From Sugiyamaella lignohabitans (Eukaryota; Ascomycota; Dipodascomycetes; Dipodascales; Trichomonascaceae), in NCBI RefSeq assembly GCF_001640025.1, contig NC_031672.1:248001-312000 (forward strand): a stretch of DNA of 64,000 nt. The letters are read 5' to 3'. Shown in pieces: positions 1-7,829 of this stretch. The stretch's first letter is position 1; each line of letters starts with the position of its first letter. The position numbers and the translations under genes are program-made. The notes below the pieces were generated by a model. That model did no database searches, had not been told where the DNA came from, and saw only the letters and a program-made list of their open reading frames with translations.

Positions 1-58
1 GGGAGTTGTGTGTGATCAAGCAAAGGAGGATCGGTCGCTAGTTCGCTGGTAGCATAGC
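1..58 (+). promoter_or_regulatory. Leader/promoter edge of MEX67
   Basis: Short non-coding stretch before the MEX67 start. The promoter itself lies outside the window. No TATA element is visible here. Confidence 0.4.
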
Positions 59-1867
59 ATGTCTTGGAGAGGAGGTCGAGGCCGTGGAAACAGTTCCAAT
101 AACAATTACAATAATGGAGGAGATTTCGGCAGTCGGTTAGGAGGAACTCAGTCGTCTGGATTTGGTAGTGGTGGCAGCAGTCATAATAACAATGCCACCG
201 TCGAGATCCGGGGATGGGAAGGTGGTACTCGAGACGATTTGGTAGCGTTTATTCTGCGAAAATGCAGTATTAAACTGCAGAATGTTATAGTCAATGGCGG
301 AGTTATCAGTGCTGGAGTCAAACAAGAAGAAGCAGGTCCGCTGGTTAAATGGTCAGGTGTGAGGTTTGCTGGTGCACCTCTCCGAATAACGATTGTAGAG
401 TCCAATAAACCGTCGTCAGCGTCGAATCCTCCTACTTATGGTACAGTAGAGATTCTTCGAAACTTTTTACAGTCTCGATACAATGCACAAATCAGCATGC
501 TGGATCTCCAGAATTTGAAAAACGACGTGTATTTACAACAGAATGGACTGTTTGCAAGTGCCAGTACTGCATCGAAGATGTTTCCTGCACTGATGAAAAT
601 AGCTGGCGAATTGGCATCTGGCCAGCAGAGAATGGTGGTTGAATCAGTCAATTTGGCAGCTAATGAACTTCAAGAAGTCACTGGAGTCACCACTCTGGCA
701 CAAGCATTCCCCGATTTGAAGAACCTGTCGCTGGCAAATAATAATATTACCCGATTAAAAGGATTAGAACCATGGAGACATAAGTTCCGACTTCTTCGTG
801 AACTGATTCTTAGTGGTAATCCTGTAACAGAACAACCAGGATATAAAGAGGAGATGATGAAAATGTTCCCTCGATTGATTATGTTAGATGGTCAGATGAT
901 TCGAGACGAATCTACATTAGACCAACTCAAACTGCCACTTCCTGTGAAGCAGATGTTTTTTGAAAACCCCGATGTCCAGGGTATAGCCACGAGTTTCCTG
1001 ACTAATTTTTTCAATGCTTTTGACCATGACAGAGCACAATTGGCACAATTGTATGACGAAACATCGACGTTCTCAATTTCCGTCAACAGCTCGTCGCCAC
1101 GAGTCATGCCCGGCGGAGGAACTACGGCACCCAGCCAAGCCGGCTGGAGCGCATATATCCCTCTATCACGAAACTTACAAAAAGTCACGACGGAATCCGC
1201 GCGTATCAACCGTCTGGCTATCGGACCACAGGCCATTCTCAACGCCTTCCGACGCATTCCTCCTACCAAACATCCATTAATGGAGTCTCCCGACAAGTTT
1301 GCTGTTGAGACTTGGCATACAAACGGAGTTCGAGCTGCCGACGATACGGGAATCATGATCTCGATTCACGGCGAGTTTTCGGAGCAACAAACGAACACCG
1401 TGCGCAGTTTCGACCGTACTTTCATTCTCATCCAAGGGCCTGCCGGTAACATGATTGTTGCCAGTGATATCATGACAGTTCGAAGCTGGGGAGGCAGCGA
1501 ATCGTGGAAAGAGTCTGTTCTTCCCCCACCAACTGTTCCCACAACCGTTCCTGGAGTCAATACTCCATCTGCTGGTGCTGGAGGAGTAAACGGGATTCCA
1601 CCACCCGCACCCACGATTAATCCTATGAATCCCTCGGCCCCACCACCAATCATGGCCACCGGAACACCACCAACCGTCAACACCCCGCCAGAACTCGCAG
1701 ACCTGCCACCACCACAACTGGCCATTGTACAACAACTCATGCAAGAAACGCGACTGACGCCCCAGTACTCGCGAATGCTGGCCGAACAAGCCAACTTCGA
1801 CCTCAACCAGGCCGCGGTACTGTTCCAGCAGTCGCGCCAACAACTTCCCCCCTCTGCATTCTTATAA
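59..1867 (+). CDS. MEX67: mRNA export receptor Mex67
   Basis: 602 aa, single exon. Mex67 with its partner Mtr2 carries mature mRNPs and pre-ribosomes through the nuclear pore by binding FG nucleoporins. Seen in order: an Arg/Gly/Asn-rich N-terminus (about 1-45), a non-canonical RNA-binding region (about 46-135), leucine-rich repeats (about 195-290, with the NLSLANNNI and LILSGNP motifs), an NTF2-like domain (about 300-480) that would pair with Mtr2, a Pro-rich linker (about 485-545), and a C-terminal UBA-like TAP-C domain containing NFDLNQA. Length and domain order match the family. The ATG is the first in frame, only 58 nt into the window, so an upstream exon cannot be excluded. A GC palindromic element begins 41 nt after the stop. 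Confidence 0.93.
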   Translation: MSWRGGRGRGNSSNNNYNNGGDFGSRLGGTQSSGFGSGGSSHNNNATVEIRGWEGGTRDDLVAFILRKCSIKLQNVIVNGGVISAGVKQEEAGPLVKWSGVRFAGAPLRITIVESNKPSSASNPPTYGTVEILRNFLQSRYNAQISMLDLQNLKNDVYLQQNGLFASASTASKMFPALMKIAGELASGQQRMVVESVNLAANELQEVTGVTTLAQAFPDLKNLSLANNNITRLKGLEPWRHKFRLLRELILSGNPVTEQPGYKEEMMKMFPRLIMLDGQMIRDESTLDQLKLPLPVKQMFFENPDVQGIATSFLTNFFNAFDHDRAQLAQLYDETSTFSISVNSSSPRVMPGGGTTAPSQAGWSAYIPLSRNLQKVTTESARINRLAIGPQAILNAFRRIPPTKHPLMESPDKFAVETWHTNGVRAADDTGIMISIHGEFSEQQTNTVRSFDRTFILIQGPAGNMIVASDIMTVRSWGGSESWKESVLPPPTVPTTVPGVNTPSAGAGGVNGIPPPAPTINPMNPSAPPPIMATGTPPTVNTPPELADLPPPQLAIVQQLMQETRLTPQYSRMLAEQANFDLNQAAVLFQQSRQQLPPSAFL

Positions 1868-1908
1868 TAACAATAATCTTATTTCTGTAACCCCCGGTGA
1901 GGGGGTCT

Positions 1909-2048
1909 GCCTCCGGCGGCTGGGGCTCCGCCCCAGACCCTGGTTGCTCCTGCTTCGCAGGAGATTGTGCGCGACTCCCCGACGAAACGACTCGAGCGAA
2001 GCGAGAGGAGCAACCAGGGTCTGGGGCGGAGCCCCAGCCGCCGGAGGC
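1909..2048 (+). mobile_element. Full-length GC palindromic element 1
   Basis: 140 bp, both ends present. The left end reads GCCTCCGGCGGC, then hairpin TGGGGC-TCC-GCCCCA, spacer GACCCTGGTTG, then hairpin CTCCTGC-TTC-GCAGGAG (end A). The right end is the inverted copy but carries a CTCGAG-containing segment (end B) in place of the last hairpin. No open reading frame of its own. It lies in the 3' flank of MEX67. Strand '+' is used here for end A at the left. Confidence 0.85.
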
Positions 2049-2149
2049 ACACCCCCCAGAGCCCCTGAAATATGTGGATGTTAGGGTAGACTGGTGAAGT
2101 TGACGAACATGAGAAAGTCAGGGGGTGAGTGTGGAGAGAGGTTACAGCC

Positions 2150-2962
2150 ATGGCGCGACGGGAAAGGGAAGTGCACCCGAGAATTTCGCCGCTGGCATTT
2201 GCGCAGTCTGAGGACCTGCGGGTGCTGAACTCGCTGATCGAAGAACTGAGTTCTGCTTTGGAAGACAGCAGAGAAGCCACGGATGAGCTGATTCGGATAG
2301 CAGACGAGCTGTCACTGGAAGACGAAGAAGACGAAGCTGATGAAGAAAACAACAACGACGAATCGGTACCAAAAGCATTGACATTCGACGAAATAGCAGA
2401 GTCTGGCGTGTACCATAGTCTCAGCACCGTAAGTTCTACCCCCCTCTGCATTCCAATTGCTCCCACCTCAGACCCCAGGGTCCTAGTACTATCCTGCAAA
2501 GCAGGAGCCACGGGGTCTGGGGTAGAGCCCCAGCCGCCAGAGGCAGACCCCGCCCCCAGAAACTAACCTTTGTTCCAGTCTGTCGTGAATCTGAGGCTGC
2601 AGAACGAGAGTCTTCAGAAACAAGTGAGGAGCCAGCGACTCAAGACAGAAGCCTCGTCGCGATTGTTGAAAGTGTGTGTATTGTCGCTGGACAAGTGTTT
2701 GACGGTGGTTAGAGCGCTGGCGTATAAACGGACCGTTCACATGCTGGAGATCCACAAACAGCACATCCACCAGGTCCAAGACCAGCAGAACAAGTACCAA
2801 GAGCTGGCCGAAAAACACGCTCAATTGGAAGATCAGGTGTTTAAAATATCGCGGGCATTGGGTCTTGTTCTCGACCGCTCGGCGTCCTGGGGACCCGATA
2901 TCTCGCGGTCCATCGATTTCGTGGCCGGCGTACAGGCCGTTCTGACCCCGCCGACCACATGA
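2150..2962 (+). CDS. Unknown coiled-coil protein, one intron
   Basis: I do not recognise this gene. Exons 2150-2428 and 2579-2962 give 220 aa. The intron starts GTAAGT at 2429 and ends CTAACCTTTGTTCCAG at 2578; splicing is in phase 0 and joins two open frames. The start at 2150 (GCCATGG context) is preferred over an ATG 21 nt upstream. The N-terminal half is helical with a strongly acidic Glu/Asp run (about residues 55-72). The C-terminal half is a Lys/Gln/Glu-rich heptad-like helix (about 98-190), so a coiled-coil adaptor or complex subunit is likely. Kinetochore, BLOC-type or SNARE-associated small proteins are possible but nothing specific shows. The intron carries a half GC element. Confidence 0.72.
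2492..2544 (-). repeat. Half GC element 2 (end A), inside an intron
   Basis: Inverted-orientation end A: imperfect hairpin TCCTGCAAAGCAGGA, then GGGGTCTGGGG, AGAGCCCCA and GCCGCCAGAGGC. It lies wholly inside the intron of the coiled-coil gene, between donor and branch point. More diverged than the other copies. Confidence 0.75.
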
Positions 2963-3001
2963 CGGGTTCGTCTTTTTTATTTATTAACTGGGAGGGGGTC
3001 T

Positions 3002-3072
3002 GCCTCCGGCGGCTGGGGCTCCGCCCCAGGCCCTGGTTGCTCCTCTCGCTTCGCTCGAGTCGTTTTGTCGGG
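3002..3072 (-). repeat. Half GC element 3 (end B)
   Basis: Terminal GCCTCCGGCGGC, hairpin TGGGGC-TCC-GCCCCA, then the end-B segment with CTCGAGTCGTTTTGTCGGGA. It starts 39 nt after the stop of the coiled-coil gene. Confidence 0.8.
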
Positions 3073-3660
3073 ATCGGGGCATGTTCGGTGAACCGTGGTC
3101 TGCGTCTGGAGACGGGAGATATTCTTTTGTATTTCCGTGCGACTGATGTTCTAATTAATTATTATTTATTATAATGGAAAAGTTCCGATTGTTGGTACGT
3201 CAAGTTGACTGGATGACTTAATCTTAGAATATTAAATTCTCCAGTTTCCTATTAAATGATGTTTTATTACCAGGAACCAATTCATTTTGAGAACAAAGTA
3301 GTTCATGTAAATCTAATAAAGATCTCTGGAAGAAAGAAGAGATAGTTCTGACCCAAATATTTGTAATTATCAAATTAATTTTATACCTGAGCACATAGCG
3401 TAATATGAATTTAATTAAATAAAGAAAGTAGCAAGTAATTCAATTGACTGAAAAAATCGAGATTTAGACTCAAGTCGATTTTTGATATTTTATTACGAAT
3501 TTCTGTTATCCTATATTACATCGCTGGACTCAACTTGATTTGTAATCTGAACGGGGCTATTCAATTACATCAATTGTGTCTGTTTCTTTTGTTTATAAAT
3601 ATTGTTAACATTTTCTAGCACCTGTCGCTCCAATCATTTTTTCGGGTCAGCCAGTAAGTC
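3073..3660. other. Intergenic, AT-rich
   Basis: No gene seen. One clean 9-bp inverted repeat, AAAAATCGA (3452-3460) with TCGATTTTT (3475-3483), could form a hairpin with a 14-nt loop. Its role is unknown. Confidence 0.5.
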
Positions 3661-3714
3661 TCCTGCGAAGCAGGAGCAACCAGGGTCTGGGGCGGAGCCC
3701 CAGCCGCCGGAGGC
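3661..3714 (-). repeat. Half GC element 4 (end A)
   Basis: Perfect hairpin CTCCTGC-GAA-GCAGGAG followed by CAACCAGGGTC, TGGGGC-GGA-GCCCCA and GCCGCCGGAGGC. It lies 81 nt beyond the ERG5 stop, in the ERG5 3' flank. Confidence 0.82.
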
Positions 3715-3795
3715 AGCACCGCATCCCGGGTATCTAGCGTGTATTAAAGTATTAGTATTAGTGGTACAGTGCAAAGGGAGTGGGAACGGGCTGGT

Positions 3796-5397
3796 TTAGA
3801 GCTTGGTGGGGTCGGCTCTCTTGGAGAACTCAAGGATACAGTCGTCGTCGGGGAAGATGGTGGCGAAGACACGGATGTTTTCCGACTTTTCGGTGACGGT
3901 GTGTTTCCAGTCGTAGAAGAGAGCGGCCTTGCCCATCATAGCAGTCAGGTTGAGCATGACATAGGTCTGACCAAGACACACATGGGGTCCAGTACCGAAC
4001 ACAAGCCAGTTCTTAGCGGCATTGGTAGCGGGAGAGTTGGCGACCCATCGCTCAGGAATAAACTCGTCAGGGTTCTCATACACCTCGGGATCGTGCAAAG
4101 CGGGGTACAGGGTAGGAATAACCATGGCTCCCTTGGGAATGGTGTAATCAGCAGAAATAGGGTACGATTTCTTGGCAACATAGGGTACCATGGTGACAGG
4201 AGGTCTGTATCTAAGAGCCTCCTTCACAACCATACGTGTATACTCCATAGACTCGACGAGATCCACGTCCAAACGACGGTGAACATCGCCGTCTCTCACA
4301 CGAAGTTGCTCTTCACGGATCTTGGCCATAACATCAGGACGGTCGGCAATAATTTGGAACAACCAAGTAGTAGCCGACGAAGATGCGTCTTGCGAAGCAA
4401 ACAAAAACGTGAAAATAGTCTCAGAAATCTCCTTATTAGTGAAATCACGCACCAAGAACTTCTTGACCTCGTCGTTATCATCGCTAGTCGAGTTCTTCGA
4501 GTCGTGCATCAACTTAACCCAAGCATCCATAACACAGGTCACGTCTCCTCCTTGAGCAATGTGGTCCTTGGCCATTTGGGCACACTTAGCAAAAATGTCC
4601 ATAGTCATGTCAGTGATCTTCTTACCGTACCATGTCTTGGTGAAAGGCAGAATAATAGGGAAGTTGACCAATTCCAAAGCAGCCGTAATCTTGTAGTAGT
4701 TATCCGAAATGATCTTGACTTGCTCTTCAGTGATGTACTCACCACAGAAAGTTCGTAGCGAAACGGCACAGTTGAGTTCTCTGAACTCGGGCATAAATGG
4801 CAAAGGACCCTTGTTGGACTTGCTGAGAGCGACAAATCTCTCAAAGTACTTGTCGTAAATAGTCTCTTGGTGAGGAAGATAGACACCCAGAGCCTGTCTA
4901 GTGAACAAACCATTCAAAGAACGACGGTAGTCGACATGAGCCTTACCATCCAGGAACACCCAGTTAGTGGGTCGAAGGAGCTTGATAGCCACATCTACAA
5001 CACAGGGCTTGACATATGAAGGAGAGTTGAAGATTTTGCGGGCCAGGTCTCTATTACTGGCAATAACAACAAACTTGTGGAACACTGAAACACATGACAA
5101 TGGGCCCGAGTCCCATTTGGCCTTATACTCCTCGAACTTGGGGTTCATCGACTCTAAAAATGGGCCAATTACTGGCCACACCTTGAATTTGGGGCCGGCA
5201 ATACTGCCCTTTTTGATGATATACGAGATCTGGTCATATATCAGGAGTCCCACAACCACAGTCAGAACCAACGACCACACATTGCTTCTCGACCACACAA
5301 TGGCCTGCACAATGAGCGACGACGTCAGCGACTGGCTCAAATTGTCGGCATCCAACGGGAGCTGGTCCGTAAACACTGATGCGTTCTCAACAGACAT
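3796..5397 (-). CDS. ERG5: Sterol C-22 desaturase, cytochrome P450 61
   Basis: 533 aa, single exon. Erg5 (CYP61A) introduces the C22-C23 double bond into ergosta-5,7,24(28)-trienol, a late ergosterol step at the endoplasmic reticulum. Seen: an N-terminal membrane anchor (about 38-58), the family block KKGSIAGPKFK just after it, the I-helix stretch FLFASQDASSS in place of the usual AGxDTT, the K-helix ExxR (EALR), and the haem loop FGTGPHVCLGQ with ligand Cys474. Colinear over its whole length with Saccharomyces Erg5. The start ATG is the only plausible one. A GC half element sits 36 nt upstream in the presumed leader and another lies downstream. No other ERG gene is adjacent; ERG13 is 37 kb away. 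Confidence 0.96.
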   Translation of the reverse strand: MSVENASVFTDQLPLDADNLSQSLTSSLIVQAIVWSRSNVWSLVLTVVVGLLIYDQISYIIKKGSIAGPKFKVWPVIGPFLESMNPKFEEYKAKWDSGPLSCVSVFHKFVVIASNRDLARKIFNSPSYVKPCVVDVAIKLLRPTNWVFLDGKAHVDYRRSLNGLFTRQALGVYLPHQETIYDKYFERFVALSKSNKGPLPFMPEFRELNCAVSLRTFCGEYITEEQVKIISDNYYKITAALELVNFPIILPFTKTWYGKKITDMTMDIFAKCAQMAKDHIAQGGDVTCVMDAWVKLMHDSKNSTSDDNDEVKKFLVRDFTNKEISETIFTFLFASQDASSSATTWLFQIIADRPDVMAKIREEQLRVRDGDVHRRLDVDLVESMEYTRMVVKEALRYRPPVTMVPYVAKKSYPISADYTIPKGAMVIPTLYPALHDPEVYENPDEFIPERWVANSPATNAAKNWLVFGTGPHVCLGQTYVMLNLTAMMGKAALFYDWKHTVTEKSENIRVFATIFPDDDCILEFSKRADPTKL

Positions 5398-5432
5398 TCT
5401 AAACAGTTAGCATCACGTCTACACTGGAGTCT

Positions 5433-5489
5433 GCCTCCGGCGGCTGGGGCTCCGCCCCAGACCCTGGTTGTGCTCCGCTTCGCGGAGCT
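5433..5489 (+). repeat. Half GC element 5 (end A), ERG5 leader
   Basis: GCCTCCGGCGGC, TGGGGC-TCC-GCCCCA, GACCCTGGTTGT, then GCTCCGC-TTC-GCGGAGC. The last hairpin has a different stem from other copies but still pairs perfectly. It begins 36 nt upstream of the ERG5 ATG, so it is probably in the 5' UTR or core promoter. Confidence 0.82.
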
Positions 5490-5600
5490 GAGGGGAGTGA
5501 GAATGAGGGAAATAAAGGGGAAAACTGGGATGGGTTGAAACTTTTGGTAAATATGGTTTTGGTATTTGGGAGTCAGTCAGAAGGGTATGAGAGATGGGTG

Positions 5601-5735
5601 TTGTGACATGACTTGGTAGTGATATATGGGCTGGTGAAATGGATATTGTGACATGAGTTTGAGAGTTAAGTGGATGTTGCAAGTTGGATATTGTGACACA
5701 GGAAAGGTTCACATGAATCTGGCAATTCTGACACT
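5601..5735. repeat. 45-bp diverged tandem repeat, three units
   Basis: TTGTGACA recurs at 5601, 5646 and 5691, exactly 45 bp apart. Units 1 and 2 also share their ends (TGGATA). The third unit is more diverged. Non-coding. Confidence 0.6.
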
Positions 5736-5757
5736 ACAGATCATATGCCAGAGTCGC

Positions 5758-6110
5758 AGTAGCTAATTATTCCAGCTCGGATGAAACAACCTTATAGCAC
5801 AAAAAGAACATTTTTAAAGTGAAATTTTAATGGAAACGTGTCACTGATAATTTAACAATAACACACTGATAATAAAACTTGACCAGACATTAGCAGCTAA
5901 TATTCAACTCTGAAAATAAACTTATAGCACAAAAAGAGCACTTCAATGCTGAAATTTAAGAGACTCATGTCAATAGTGAAATCTCATTTCACTAGATTGT
6001 AGCATCTAATTATTCGAACTCAGATGAATCAAGCTTATAAGACAGAAAAAAGCATTTTGATAGTGAAATTTAATAACATCGTGTCACTGGTGAATGAACA
6101 ATAATAAGAA
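5758..6110. repeat. Three diverged 110-130 bp direct repeats
   Basis: Each unit opens with TAGCNNCTAAT, continues with a CTTATARSACA core (5791, 5921, 6033) and an A-rich AGCA, then GTGAAATTTAA and, in the first and third units, CGTGTCACTG. Spacing is about 130 and 112 bp. No coding capacity. They could be old satellite units or promoter duplications. Confidence 0.65.
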
Positions 6111-6895
6111 ACTAATGGTGAAATTCTGCTACACCAGCCATGACTCGTGGCCAATAACACAAATCATAGCTGGTCTATTCATTATATTTTCTATTCATAT
6201 CTCTTCAGATGTCAAACTTCAGTCATTCATTCTCTCCCTGAGCTAGACCCAATTCAGGGGTATCCGAATCCACAATAACGTACCACCGGCCCTCACGGCA
6301 GTCATAAATATTTCAGTACTATCAAATTCATACCAAAACTCCATGAATATAACATATAATTCCTCATCAATCTCTCATACGTTCCCATGGTACCATGGCA
6401 CCAATCATAACTCCGCTCAAGATACTTCTGTCTTGCATTCTAGTTCCATCTCAACAACCAAATCACCCCAGATATTTCACCTCCCAATATAAAATAAATT
6501 TTTTTTCAAAAAGTACTCACATTTCCTATTTCTTCCACCTCGAATCCTGTCTTACCACCCAAGAAAAATACTCACCTTTTTATAGGGTTATTTTTGAGAA
6601 ATGTCCAAAATGAAATCACCCAATCTATCAACGCGTGATTAGTTTAAAACCGAAAAGGACGCTGCTGCTATTTCGCTAGGAAAATGTCACCCGTATTACG
6701 CTACTGCCGGCTGCTGCCTGTTTAACCTGCCTGCTGCTAAACAGCCGTTTGAATTTTTTTTTTTTTTTTTACTGCGTTCTTCTCTGTTTACGATACTGAA
6801 CTAGGAAATCGTATCTGCAATTCACGTACGTACATAAACCTCTGATCCGGGCTAACTGACCCTGGTTCAACCCGGTCCGTAGCGCTGGGGTTTCT
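6111..6895. other. Intergenic, AT-rich with a 17-T tract
   Basis: No gene seen. It contains a run of 17 T at 6754-6770 and a small CTGCTG-rich patch just before it (6660-6735). No tRNA, LTR or centromere-like organisation that I can support. Confidence 0.4.
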
Positions 6896-6962
6896 GCCTC
6901 CGGCGGCTGGGGCTTCGCCCCAGACCCCGTGGCTCCTCTCGCTTCGCTCGAGTCGTTTCGTC
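6896..6962 (-). repeat. Half GC element 6 (end B)
   Basis: GCCTCCGGCGGC, TGGGGC-TTC-GCCCCA (loop changed to TTC), then GACCCCGTGGCTC and CTCGAGTCGTTTCGTCAGGA. It is far from any gene. Confidence 0.8.
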
Positions 6963-7646
6963 AGGATCCCTGTTTTACAGCGGTTTCATGATTTTTTTTT
7001 TGTCTTTGCCGGTTTTAAGTACGAGTTTGTCCGGTCTTCTGTCTCGGCTATCGGCATTTTATCGTAAAGTATGGTAACTAGCCTATCATTCTTTTGATTA
7101 TTATTATTATGATTAAGGATTATTTTGAATATTATTTTGAGTACTGTGATTATAATTATCATTTGGTCATACGACGTCTTAGCCCACTCTCGTTTATCTC
7201 ACGAGAAATGCGAATTAATAAGAGTAAAGGTACCGTTGAATACTGACCCCGCTGCATTTCCCCCTGAGTTGACCCTACCCCGTTTCTGCAGGGTTTTTTC
7301 CAAAGTTTAAGTTTTGCGACCAATACGATCCACACGATTAGTACGAGCGATCGGCGCTCAGCACATCCTCCCTCTGATTCTCACAGAATACTGAAATATC
7401 TCCCTGAAAAAGCAATTCAGAACTCCTCTAACAATCTCCACGTTCGCTGCTGGCCGTTAATATCAACCACCCCTAATCCGGCGCTGGACCCTGACAACTC
7501 TACCCTGCATCGGACTGCGTCCTTTTATGTAAACCCCCTGAGTACAATCCAGCCTCCTCAGGGGTAATCACGTGAGCGGTGAACTGATCCGGACCCTGGG
7601 TTGCAAACTTCCAATTTTTTGGGTTCTTGGTCTGGAGACTGAGCAT
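6963..7646. other. Intergenic, no feature
   Basis: AT-rich. Short open frames here lack any recognisable domain and I do not call them. Nothing else seen. Confidence 0.4.
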
Positions 7647-7784
7647 GCCTCCGGCGGCTGGGGCTCCGCCCCAGACCCTGGTTGCTCCTCTCGCTCCGCT
7701 CGAGTCGTTTCGTCGACGGTCCCAGCAGTCTCCTGCGAAGCAGGAGCAACCAGGGTCTGGGGCGGAGCCCCAGCCGCCGGAGGC
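7647..7784 (-). mobile_element. Full-length GC palindromic element 7
   Basis: 138 bp. Same build as element 1 but inverted: end B (CTCGAGTCGTTTCGTCGACG) at the left, end A (CTCCTGC-GAA-GCAGGAG) at the right. Outer 12 bp and the TGGGGC/GCCCCA hairpins are perfect inverted copies. It lies 45 nt beyond the stop of the permease gene. Confidence 0.87.
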
Positions 7785-7829
7785 AGGCCCGTTCAATAAA
7801 AATATTAGGTGTAGGATTGTGTATGTAGA

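Noticed and set aside
1879..2511. 210-aa minus-strand frame across element 1 and the coiled-coil gene
   Set aside because: It is built from palindromic repeat sequence and the reverse of an acidic coding region (poly-Ser artefact).
3661..3714. GC hairpins as bacterial-type terminators or transferred bacterial DNA
   Set aside because: The host genes are eukaryotic with introns, there is no following T run, and the repeats occur in introns.
3769..4758. 329-aa plus-strand open frame antisense to ERG5
   Set aside because: It lies wholly opposite a clear P450 gene and has no domain; a shadow of biased codon use.
5490..7640. Centromere candidate in the 2-kb gene-free AT-rich region
   Set aside because: No conserved centromere elements and the structure of centromeres in this lineage is unknown to me; other gaps look similar.
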